12,111 bases of DNA, taken from NCBI GenBank assembly GCA_012518475.1, contig JAAYSB010000147.1:1-12111 (forward strand), written 5' to 3'. The DNA comes from Intrasporangiaceae bacterium (GTDB lineage Bacteria > Actinomycetota > Actinomycetes > Actinomycetales > Dermatophilaceae). Below, piece after piece: positions 5,764-12,000 of this stretch. Below the pieces are notes generated by a model, which worked only from the letters and a program-made list of their open reading frames with translations, was not told where the DNA came from and did not search any database. Both the position numbers and the translations under genes were made by a program. Every line of letters begins with the position of its first letter. The first letter of the stretch is position 1.

Positions 5764-6813
5764 CTACTGCTCCCGTTGCATCCCGCGCGGGGACGTCCGG
5801 ATTCCCTCCGGCAGCTCGGCGACCACCGTGATGACGACGTCGTCGAGCTTCCAGTCGAGCGCCAGGATCGCGGAGCGCAGCGTCTCGAGCTGGTCGACGG
5901 TCACTGAGGGTCCGACCGGAACGGTGAACACCTCGGCATGGAAGACGTGGCCCTCGTCCCGGACCCGGCACCCGGCGTGGGTGATCCAGGGGGCCGTGCG
6001 GGTCGCGGCGAGGATCTCGTCGATGACGGGGTGGACCTCGGAGTCGTCGAACGTCCGGGCCTCGGTGTCGAGCAGGTCGGCGAAGGCACCCCGCACCTGG
6101 GACACCCCGTCCTTGAGGATGCTCGCCGAGATGACGAGGGCAGCGGCACCGTCGGCCCACCACAGGCCGAGTCCGATGCCCAGAATTCCGAGGACCGCGG
6201 CGCCCGCGGTCATCCAGTCCGCTTTGTTCATGTCCGCGTCGGCATAGAGCACCTTGTCGTGCAGTCCCTCCGCGAGCGGCATCTTCATCCGCCCGAGGAT
6301 GACCGGACCGACTCCGGTGTAGACCATCGCCGCGATCATCAGCCAACCGGCCCAGATCGTCTGCCCGGCGATCTGCATACTGCCGATCGGTGGGTGCTCG
6401 GCAGCGATCAGTCCGCTACCGGAGTCATAGATGAGGAACAGCCCCATCGCGAGGAGCGCGAGGGCAGCGGTGAGGTGGGCAGCAGCCACGGCACGGTGGT
6501 GACCGTACGGGTGGGCAACCGAGCGGCCGCGGCGGGCACGGTGGACCGCGAAGAGGAAGGCGGCCGGTGGGATGAGGGAGAGGAGATCCTCGATCCAGGC
6601 GACCTTCATCGCCTGGCTCGAACCCATGACGAGGTAGACGACGACCACGCACGAGAGCAGATAGACGAGGCTGACGATCTCGAGCCGGCGCGCTCGTCGC
6701 AACAGCTCACGTTGCTCGGCTGGGAGGGAGGTATGCCCGAGCAATCCCTCCCCCGTCGGCGACACCCGGGTCATCGGCTCTCCCCCGCTCCACTCATCGT
6801 GGTCCGGATTCAT
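5764..6813 (-). CDS. Cation diffusion facilitator (CDF) family transporter, atypical metal site
   Basis: The 349-residue membrane protein has a short charged N-terminus and then about six helices (first at residues 45-63, last near 225), followed by a cytoplasmic ferredoxin-like domain (about 235-340), the usual CDF plan. HPYGHHR (101-107) after TM2, LADLLDTEA after TM6 and VHPVIDEI support the family, whose members exchange divalent metal ions for protons. The TM2 segment reads AWIEDLLSL and TM5 reads ADADMNKAD. Aligned by eye with YiiP, the expected D/HxxxD pairs become E75/S79 and M195/D199, with extra acids D76 and D194. The ion is therefore uncertain. The ATG at 6813 overlaps the stop of the lipoprotein gene (ATGA, 4 nt); a longer frame upstream is only the out-of-frame shadow of that gene. 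Met14 is a possible later start. Confidence 0.87.
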   Translation of the reverse strand: MNPDHDEWSGGEPMTRVSPTGEGLLGHTSLPAEQRELLRRARRLEIVSLVYLLSCVVVVYLVMGSSQAMKVAWIEDLLSLIPPAAFLFAVHRARRGRSVAHPYGHHRAVAAAHLTAALALLAMGLFLIYDSGSGLIAAEHPPIGSMQIAGQTIWAGWLMIAAMVYTGVGPVILGRMKMPLAEGLHDKVLYADADMNKADWMTAGAAVLGILGIGLGLWWADGAAALVISASILKDGVSQVRGAFADLLDTEARTFDDSEVHPVIDEILAATRTAPWITHAGCRVRDEGHVFHAEVFTVPVGPSVTVDQLETLRSAILALDWKLDDVVITVVAELPEGIRTSPRGMQREQ

Positions 6814-7292
6814 TCCGCTTCCCGGTCCAGGTAGCGCTCGAGAGTGACGAGGAACCCGTTCTCGCCGAGCGGCACCGCGAGCACATGCTGCACGGTGCTG
6901 CCCTCCGGGTCGGTCGACTCCGCATAGGGGCGGGTCAGGGAGACTGCGTCGGCCCACGGCGAGTCGCTGTGCAGCCCGCCGATGATGACATCGAGCTCTC
7001 CACGTTCCATGGCGTGGACGAGCTCGGTCTCGCCCCCGACGGTCCACTCGATCTGCGCTCCGAGCTCCTCAGCGAATCCGCTGACGAGATCGGCCTCCGT
7101 GCCACTGACCTCGGCACCCCCGTCGCCCGCGACGTGCACCTCGAGCCGATCGGCCCCGTCGGAGGCACCGACCCGCAGGCTCTGCTCGCTGCGGACGCGT
7201 TCAAGGGTTCCGTCGGGGTCGCGCGGGATGGTCCCGCACCCACCGAGGGCCAGGATGACAAGCCCACAGAGGAGGGCCAGCGTCAGGCGCAT
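6810..7292 (-). CDS. Short solute-binding-protein-like lipoprotein (one lobe only)
   Basis: The 160-residue product starts with a lipoprotein signal: basic MR, a hydrophobic core, and lipobox LGGC with Cys19 as the lipid-anchored residue. The mature part matches the first lobe of family-3 solute-binding proteins: SLRVGASDG, then EADLVSGFAEELGAQIEWTVGG, then LVHAMERGELDVIIGGLHSDSPW and VSLTRPYAES. About residue 133 it jumps to VLAVPLGENGFLVTLERYLD, which resembles the C-terminal segment of such proteins. The second lobe (about 90-100 residues) is absent compared with the usual 240-270. It is presumably anchored on the outer face of the membrane. The start is supported by a TAGCGT box 7 nt upstream. 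It overlaps the CDF gene by 4 nt, so the two are probably coupled. It may be a ligand sensor or metal-handling accessory rather than an ABC import partner; no permease or ATPase is nearby. Confidence 0.8.
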   Translation of the reverse strand: MRLTLALLCGLVILALGGCGTIPRDPDGTLERVRSEQSLRVGASDGADRLEVHVAGDGGAEVSGTEADLVSGFAEELGAQIEWTVGGETELVHAMERGELDVIIGGLHSDSPWADAVSLTRPYAESTDPEGSTVQHVLAVPLGENGFLVTLERYLDREAE

Positions 7293-7299
7293 GCTGTCG

Positions 7300-7305
7300 A
7301 CGCTA
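7300..7305 (-). promoter_or_regulatory. Leaderless -10 box (TAGCGT) of the lipoprotein/CDF operon
   Basis: TAGCGT on the minus strand is followed by CGACAGC (7 nt) and the ATG at 7292, with no ribosome binding site. It implies the lipoprotein and CDF genes have their own promoter rather than depending on read-through from the lactonase. Confidence 0.58.
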
Positions 7306-7343
7306 GACCTGTGCGGGTCACGGTGCCCACAGAATCAGGTCTT

Positions 7344-7381
7344 CCCGCACAGTCAGGCGATCTATCGCCTCATCCTGCGGG
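7344..7381. terminator. Interrupted hairpin downstream of the lactonase gene
   Basis: Outer arms CCCGCA (7344-7349) and TGCGGG (7376-7381) and inner arms AGGCGAT (7355-7361) and ATCGCCT (7364-7370) form a two-part hairpin with symmetric 5-nt internal bulges and a 2-nt loop. It begins 16 nt after the lactonase stop on the minus strand and precedes the lipoprotein promoter, a good position for a terminator. There is no U-tract. CCCGCACAG (7344-7352) can instead pair with CTGTGCGGG (7309-7317), a 9-bp alternative. Confidence 0.55.
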
Positions 7382-7397
7382 GGAACCTGTTCAGCAC

Positions 7398-8435
7398 TCA
7401 GGCGTCGTCGATGATGCGCACCCAGTTCGCGCCGCGACCGATCTCCACGCGATCGCGCTGCTCGAGCTCACCGTCCGCACCGACCTCGAGCAGCTGGGCG
7501 TGCGTCGAGTCCTCACCGACAGCGATGACGAAGCGTCCGTCGCTCGTGACGTTGAAGCCGCGTGGGGTCTTCTCGGTGTCGGCGAACCCGACGACCTCCC
7601 CGAGCCTGCCCTGGGCGTGCCTTCGGACTGACGTGAGCTGCGAGGTGTTCCGCTCCGAGGTGAGGACGTAGTCACCGGCGACGTGGACGTCGGCGCCCCA
7701 GATGAGCGGTCGTTCCTTGGGGTCGGCGTCCAGCTCGCTGTGCTCCAGGCCGGCCTCGGGGTTGACGACATCCACGGACTCGGCCCGCTCGAGGCTCCCG
7801 CCCTCCAGGATGCCGAGCCGGATGAGCTCGCCTGAGAACTCCGTCACGAGATAGGCATTGGCGCCGTCGACGACCATGTGGCGTGGCCCGCTGTGCTCAG
7901 GAGCCGGGACGACAGCAGGGTCGAGCGGCGTGAGGTGCCCGTCCGAGTCGAGGGAGAACTGGGCGACCAGGTCGTCCCCGAGGGACACCGCATACACGGC
8001 TGTGTTGTCGCCGCCCGGCACATCGGCCGCGATGATGCAGTGCACGTTCCCGTAGCCGAACTGGGAGTGCGGCTCCCCGAGCGACGATCCCTCCACGGGC
8101 CACGCCGCCCCGAATCCCCCGCCGTAGGACGCGCCGAGCAGGGTCCGCCCGTGGTTCGCCAGTGCCAGATAGGTGAGCGAGTCGTCCGCGTCGCAGCGCG
8201 CCAGTTCCTGCAGCTCACCGCTGCTCCGGTCCAGGCTCAGCGTCGCGATCCCCGGGGGATCCCCTTTGTAGGCGGCGAAGACGAGGTCGCGATCGGCATC
8301 GACCGCGAACGTCCCACACCCGTCGAGCTCACCGGAGGTGGCGATCGCCTCGAGACGCGGCTCGGGCTCGCGGTGCAGTCGCAGGGTGCTGATCGTTCCG
8401 TCGCCGGCGTTGGCGATGAGGATGAGTTCAGTCAT
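7398..8435 (-). CDS. Lactonase-like seven-bladed beta-propeller (6-phosphogluconolactonase-type family)
   Basis: The 345-residue protein has the length and repeat pattern of the YbhE/Pgl-type beta-propeller family. Successive blades read 'ILIANAGDGTISTLRL', 'FAVDADRDLVFAAY', 'LTYLALANHGRTLLGASYGGG', 'TAVYAVSLGDDLVAQFSLDSDG', 'GPRHMVVDGANAYLVTEFSGELI', 'DVHVAGDYVLTSERNTSQL' and 'PRGFNVTSDGRFVIAVGEDS'. The GPRH and TPRGFNVTSDGRFV strings are characteristic of the family. Members hydrolyse 6-phosphogluconolactone or other sugar lactones in the cytoplasm, and many remain untested. The start at 8435 is backed by TAGCGT 7 nt upstream, with GGAGAG in the same stretch able to serve as a ribosome site. 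A longer frame to 8501 lacks support. The gene diverges from the glucosidase across 132 bp, so joint control in carbohydrate use is plausible. Confidence 0.85.
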   Translation of the reverse strand: MTELILIANAGDGTISTLRLHREPEPRLEAIATSGELDGCGTFAVDADRDLVFAAYKGDPPGIATLSLDRSSGELQELARCDADDSLTYLALANHGRTLLGASYGGGFGAAWPVEGSSLGEPHSQFGYGNVHCIIAADVPGGDNTAVYAVSLGDDLVAQFSLDSDGHLTPLDPAVVPAPEHSGPRHMVVDGANAYLVTEFSGELIRLGILEGGSLERAESVDVVNPEAGLEHSELDADPKERPLIWGADVHVAGDYVLTSERNTSQLTSVRRHAQGRLGEVVGFADTEKTPRGFNVTSDGRFVIAVGEDSTHAQLLEVGADGELEQRDRVEIGRGANWVRIIDDA

Positions 8436-8442
8436 GCTCTCC

Positions 8443-8448
8443 ACGCTA
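8443..8448 (-). promoter_or_regulatory. -10 box (TAGCGT) of the lactonase gene
   Basis: TAGCGT on the minus strand is followed by GGAGAGC (7 nt) and the ATG at 8435. It is identical in hexamer and spacing to the box of the lipoprotein gene at 7300-7305. Here the spacer also resembles a Shine-Dalgarno, so longer transcripts could be translated too. Confidence 0.55.
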
Positions 8449-8553
8449 TCGACGTGCACACTCTCCCCCCGACCTCGCGGGCCCGAGATCGACCGACGCA
8501 CTCGAGCAACGTGGCACTGCGCGCTGGATTCCCGACCCGTCCTGCAGGCCTGG

Positions 8554-8559
8554 TTGGAT
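8554..8559 (+). promoter_or_regulatory. Weak -10-like TTGGAT ahead of the glucosidase
   Basis: TTGGAT ends 8 nt before the ATG at 8568. It resembles the TAGnnT boxes of other genes here but lacks the invariant A at position two, and no Shine-Dalgarno is seen. It is a tentative leaderless promoter; the rest of 8436-8553 shows only short GC palindromes such as CCTGCAGG at 8541-8548. Confidence 0.25.
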
Positions 8560-8567
8560 GATCTGCC

Positions 8568-11396
8568 ATGAGCGACGCCCGCACTTCAGCCGTGCCCACT
8601 CCCCCGTATGAGTCGGCCGACGTGCCCGAGGGCGCACCCCACGACGACACCACCGGTGAGGGTGTGCCCTATGTCGATACGGCCGACACCGCGGAGGGCC
8701 GCCGTCTCGCCGAGGCCGACGCCGGGGAGGAGCCGTGGCGCCGCTGGGGCCCGTACCTGAGCGAGCGCGCCTGGGGCTCGGTGCGGGAGGACGCCGACCC
8801 GGAGCTCGACCCGTGGCTGGCCTTCCCTCATGACCACGCCCGCTCCCGCGCCTACCGCTGGAACGAGGACGGCATCGGCGGGCTCTCCGATGACCAGCAG
8901 CGGCTCTGCATGGCGGTGGCGCTGTGGAACGGGAAGGACGCGATCCTCAAGGAGCGCATGTTCGGCCTGACCGGCCCCGAGGGCAACCACGCCGAGGACG
9001 TCAAGGAGTACTACTTCTTCCTCGACGGCACCCCCACCATGAGCTATCTCAAGATGCTCTACCGCTATCCGAACGTCGAGTTCCCGTACGTCGACCTCGT
9101 GCAGGAGAACGCCCGGCGCACCAAGCACGACGATGAGTACGAGCTCGTCGACGCCCTCCGGGAGGACTTCGCCGCGCACCGGTGGACCGACATCACCATC
9201 GAGTACGCCAAGTCCGCCCCGGACGACATCTACTGCCGGATCACCGCTCACAACAAGGGCGCCGAGGCGACCGAGCTGCACCTGCTGCCGCACCTCTGGG
9301 CCAGGAACACGTGGAGCTGGGATGTGGGCGTCGACAAACCCGAGCTGCGCGCGACCGGCCCGCAGTCCGTCGCGGTCAGCGATCCTCTGCTCGGCGAGCT
9401 GCACTGGTATGTGGGCGTCACCGGAGGCGCTCGCGGCACGGACGGCCCGCCGGTGTCGCTGGTGTTCACCGAGAACAACTCGAATCGCGAGCTCCTCGGG
9501 TGGGGCGAGAACGAGAGCGAGCACGTCAAGGACGGCATCCACCGGCATGTCGTCCTCGGCGAGGAGGGGGTCGTCGGATCCGAGTCCGGGACCAAGGTGG
9601 CCGCGCACGTCTCCCTCACTCTCCAGCCGAACGAGTCGGTGACGGTGCTGACCCGTCTCACCCGCATACCCAATCTGGGATCCCCTCTCGCAGAGGCAGA
9701 CTCGGTCTTCGAGGCACGGATCCGCGACGCCGACGAGTTCCACAACGGGATCGGGCTGCCCTCGAACGAGGAGGTGGCCCGGATCCAGCGTCAGGCGTTC
9801 GCCGGCCTGCTGTGGACGCTCCAGTACTACGCCTACGACGTCACCCGGTGGACGCAGGGCGACCCGAACGCGGACAGCCCGTTCGTCGGGCGCCCCCGAC
9901 TCCGCAACCCCGAGTGGGCGCACCTGCGCAACCACGACGTCGTCTCGATGCCCGACTCGTGGGAGTACCCCTGGTATGCGGTGTGGGACACCGCGTTCCA
10001 CATGGTGCCGTTCGCCCTGATGGACCCGGGATGGGCCAAGCAGCACCTCCTGCTGTTCCTCCGCGACCGCTATCAGCACCCGAATGGCCAGATCCCCGCC
10101 TATGAGTGGAACTTCAGCGACGTGAACCCGCCGGTGCACGCGTGGTCGGTCTGGCGGGTCTATCGGATCGACCAGCGGATCACCGGCCGGTCCGACACCG
10201 ACTTCCTCGAGCGGGCGTTCCACAAGCTCATGCTCAACTTCACCTGGTGGGTCAACCGCAAGGACCCGCAGGGCCGCGGCGTCTTCACCGGAGGCTTCCT
10301 CGGGCTGGACAACATCGGCGTCTTCGACCGGTCCCGGGAGGCCCCGCTCGGCGGGCGGCTGGAGCAGAGCGACTCGACAGCGTGGATGGCGATGTACTGC
10401 CTCAACCTGCTGGCGATCTCCCTCGAGCTCGCGCAGTACCGGCCGGTCTATGAGGACATCGCAACGAAGTTCCTCGAGCACTTCGTCCAGATCACCAACG
10501 CCGCCTATGACCAGGGTCTCTGGGACGAGGAGGACGGGTTCTTCCATGACATCCTCGACCTCGGCACCGGACCGGACGGCGAGCCGATCCGCGTCCCGCT
10601 CGAGGTCCGCTCACTCGTGGGTCTCATCCCGCTGCTCGCGGTCGAGACGATCGACCAGGAGTACATCGAGAACCTGCCCGAGTTCCAGCGCCGGCTCGAG
10701 TCCTTCGCTCAGGTCCGCCCGCAGATGGTCGAGCGGCTCGGCTTCTTCGGCGAGCAGGGCAAGCGCGACCGGCGCATGCTCTCCCTCGTCAGCGCCAGCC
10801 AGCTCCGACGCATTCTGGCGGCGATGCTCGACGAGGACGAGTTCCTCTCACCCTGGGGGATCCGGTCGATGTCCCGGGTCCACCACGACCGGCCCTACCA
10901 GGTCGACATCGGGGACGCCCGGTTCTCCGTCGCCTATGAGCCGGCCGAGGCCCGCAACCACCTCTTCGGGGGCAACTCCAACTGGCGCGGACCGATCTGG
11001 TTCCCGGCCAACTTCATCCTCATCGAGGCCCTGCAGAAGTACCACCACTTCCTCGGTGACGACTTCACCGTCGACCTGCCGACCGCGGGCGGCACACCGC
11101 ACACCCTTGACGAGGTGGCCGACGACCTGTCCCGGCGGCTCGTGCGCATCTTCACCGCCGACGAGGCGGGAGCGCGCGCCGTCTTCGGCGGTGAGGAGCT
11201 GTTCCTCAGCGACCCCGAGTGGACCGGCTTCATCCCGTTCTACGAGTACTTCAACGGCGACACCGGGGCCGGGCTCGGGGCAAGCCACCAGACGGGGTGG
11301 ACAGCCACGGTCGCCAAGCTCATCCACCAGACCGAGCGGCGCCGCGCCGGCCTGCCGACCCCGCCGCGCGGCGTCGGCTACTCGCCCACTCCCTGA
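8568..11396 (+). CDS. GH63-like glucosidase (MGH1-type glycoside hydrolase)
   Basis: The 942-residue product matches the large bacterial glucosidases related to GH63. After a poorly conserved acidic N-terminus (about 1-50) come RWGPYLSERAWGSVRED, FPHDHARSRAYRWNEDGIGG and LFGL-type 'FGLTGPEGNHAEDVKEYYF', forming a beta-sandwich domain. The C-terminal (alpha/alpha)6 barrel starts near residue 400, with VWDTAFHMVPFAL (D474), IPAYEWNFSDVNPPVHAW (D518), HLFGGNSNWRGPIWFPAN (799-813) and FYEYFNGDTGAG (E893). By analogy with GH37/GH63 enzymes D518 is a candidate acid and E893 a candidate base; this is by-eye inference. It has no signal peptide, so it is cytoplasmic, and probably releases glucose from alpha-glucosides or glucosyl-glycerate-type compounds. 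The ATG at 8568 is the first available start; a weak TTGGAT box lies 8 nt upstream. It is divergent from the lactonase. Confidence 0.88.
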   Translation: MSDARTSAVPTPPYESADVPEGAPHDDTTGEGVPYVDTADTAEGRRLAEADAGEEPWRRWGPYLSERAWGSVREDADPELDPWLAFPHDHARSRAYRWNEDGIGGLSDDQQRLCMAVALWNGKDAILKERMFGLTGPEGNHAEDVKEYYFFLDGTPTMSYLKMLYRYPNVEFPYVDLVQENARRTKHDDEYELVDALREDFAAHRWTDITIEYAKSAPDDIYCRITAHNKGAEATELHLLPHLWARNTWSWDVGVDKPELRATGPQSVAVSDPLLGELHWYVGVTGGARGTDGPPVSLVFTENNSNRELLGWGENESEHVKDGIHRHVVLGEEGVVGSESGTKVAAHVSLTLQPNESVTVLTRLTRIPNLGSPLAEADSVFEARIRDADEFHNGIGLPSNEEVARIQRQAFAGLLWTLQYYAYDVTRWTQGDPNADSPFVGRPRLRNPEWAHLRNHDVVSMPDSWEYPWYAVWDTAFHMVPFALMDPGWAKQHLLLFLRDRYQHPNGQIPAYEWNFSDVNPPVHAWSVWRVYRIDQRITGRSDTDFLERAFHKLMLNFTWWVNRKDPQGRGVFTGGFLGLDNIGVFDRSREAPLGGRLEQSDSTAWMAMYCLNLLAISLELAQYRPVYEDIATKFLEHFVQITNAAYDQGLWDEEDGFFHDILDLGTGPDGEPIRVPLEVRSLVGLIPLLAVETIDQEYIENLPEFQRRLESFAQVRPQMVERLGFFGEQGKRDRRMLSLVSASQLRRILAAMLDEDEFLSPWGIRSMSRVHHDRPYQVDIGDARFSVAYEPAEARNHLFGGNSNWRGPIWFPANFILIEALQKYHHFLGDDFTVDLPTAGGTPHTLDEVADDLSRRLVRIFTADEAGARAVFGGEELFLSDPEWTGFIPFYEYFNGDTGAGLGASHQTGWTATVAKLIHQTERRRAGLPTPPRGVGYSPTP

Positions 11397-11536
11397 AGCC
11401 CTGGTCCCTTGCGTCGTCGCGGGGGGTGCGAGAGCTCTGGCGCGGCCGTTCCCTGCTGCATCCAGTTGTTTGCGGACCGCCCGCCCCATCCGCCCGGTGA
11501 CCCCGTCGGCGTGACTCCGCGGGGCCTGGTGTTTTC

Positions 11537-11542
11537 TACAGT
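11537..11542 (+). promoter_or_regulatory. Promoter -10 (TACAGT) of the DUF2249 operon in an AT-rich patch
   Basis: TACAGT lies in the most AT-rich stretch of the window (about 11529-11570). Initiation would fall near 11549, giving a leader of about 33 nt with AGGAG (11572-11576) 5 nt before the ATG at 11582. The partial dyad GTGTTGAATAATCACC (11547-11562) sits at the predicted start site, a typical repressor position. No good -35 is visible. Confidence 0.5.
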
Positions 11543-11581
11543 AAGAGTGTTGAATAATCACCGAAGAAACCAGGAGCAGCA

Positions 11582-11890
11582 ATGACCCGTGAGACCCTCC
11601 CCACCGACGAGCACCAGGAACTCCCGATCGCCGGGGCCACGGGCTGCCAGTGCGGCCACGACCACGCCGAGCCGGAGCTCGATGCCCGCACCATCCCCCA
11701 CGCGATCCGGCACGCGACGATCTTCGGGGCCCTCTCCGCGATCAAGGCCGGGAACTCCATGGTGCTCGTCGCCCCACACGACCCGCTGCCGCTCCTCGCC
11801 CAGATCGAGGACCGCGAGAACGGCACCATCGAGGTCGCGTACCTCGAGAGGGGGCCTGAGGCGTGGCGTCTTCGGCTCGCTCGTCGCTGA
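11582..11890 (+). CDS. DUF2249 protein with N-terminal CxCxHxH motif
   Basis: The 102-residue product carries a DUF2249 domain (about 33-102). LDARTIPHAIRHATIFGALSAIKAGNSMVLVAPHDPLPLLAQIEDREN is followed by a strand and ends YLERGPEAWRLRLARR, closely following the family pattern with its small TusA-like fold. Before the domain lies GCQCGHDHAEPE, where C22, C24, H26 and H28 could bind a metal. The family is a small cytoplasmic domain of unsettled role, often noted near nitrite/nitric oxide, hemerythrin or Rrf2 genes; that association is recollection, not shown here. AGGAG 5 nt upstream fixes the start. Its last 28 nt overlap the next ORF. The AT-rich promoter suggests regulated expression. Confidence 0.85.
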   Translation: MTRETLPTDEHQELPIAGATGCQCGHDHAEPELDARTIPHAIRHATIFGALSAIKAGNSMVLVAPHDPLPLLAQIEDRENGTIEVAYLERGPEAWRLRLARR

Positions 11891-12000
11891 ACCCGGCAGT
11901 CTTCCTCATCTCCGGCGCGCGCGTCCTCGCCGGGCTCCTGCTCGGCGAGGATCCGGCCCCACTGGCGCGCGCGCCCGACCGCGAGTCCACCTCGGCATGA
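11863..12000 (+). CDS. 45-residue hypothetical protein, overlapping both neighbours
   Basis: GTG at 11863 to TGA at 11998-12000 encodes 45 residues, with a serine-rich start (VASSARSSLNPAVF), a moderately hydrophobic middle (VFLISGARVLAGLLLG, about 13-28) and a charged C-terminus. GAGAGGGGG 8 nt upstream is a plausible ribosome site inside the DUF2249 gene. It overlaps DUF2249 by 28 nt and the next start by 4 nt (ATGA). This tight packing and exact bridging favour a real coupled gene, but there is no recognisable family and a chance frame is possible. The middle segment is short for a membrane helix. Confidence 0.5.
   Translation: MASSARSSLNPAVFLISGARVLAGLLLGEDPAPLARAPDRESTSA

Noticed and set aside
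5696..6346. N-terminal extension of the alpha/beta hydrolase to 449 residues
   Set aside because: The extra sequence is an out-of-frame copy of the CDF gene, which has its own conserved frame and a stop at 5764-5766.
6814..7047. N-terminal extension of the CDF protein to 427 residues
   Set aside because: The added part lies inside the lipoprotein gene in another frame and is Arg-rich; the ATGA overlap at 6810-6813 gives a natural start.
8586..10547. 653-codon minus-strand frame opposite the glucosidase
   Set aside because: It is low-complexity Val/Arg/Glu/Leu sequence mirroring a GC-rich gene; the plus-strand protein has clear conserved motifs throughout.
11397..11528. Possible terminator after the glucosidase
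   Set aside because: Only short imperfect GC pairings (for example CCCCG with CGGGG around a large loop) are present; nothing clear enough to call, and I see no gene here.
11547..11562. FNR or Crp site in GTGTTGAATAATCACC
   Set aside because: It does not fit TTGAT-N4-ATCAA or TGTGA-N6-TCACA spacing; kept only as an unspecified partial dyad.
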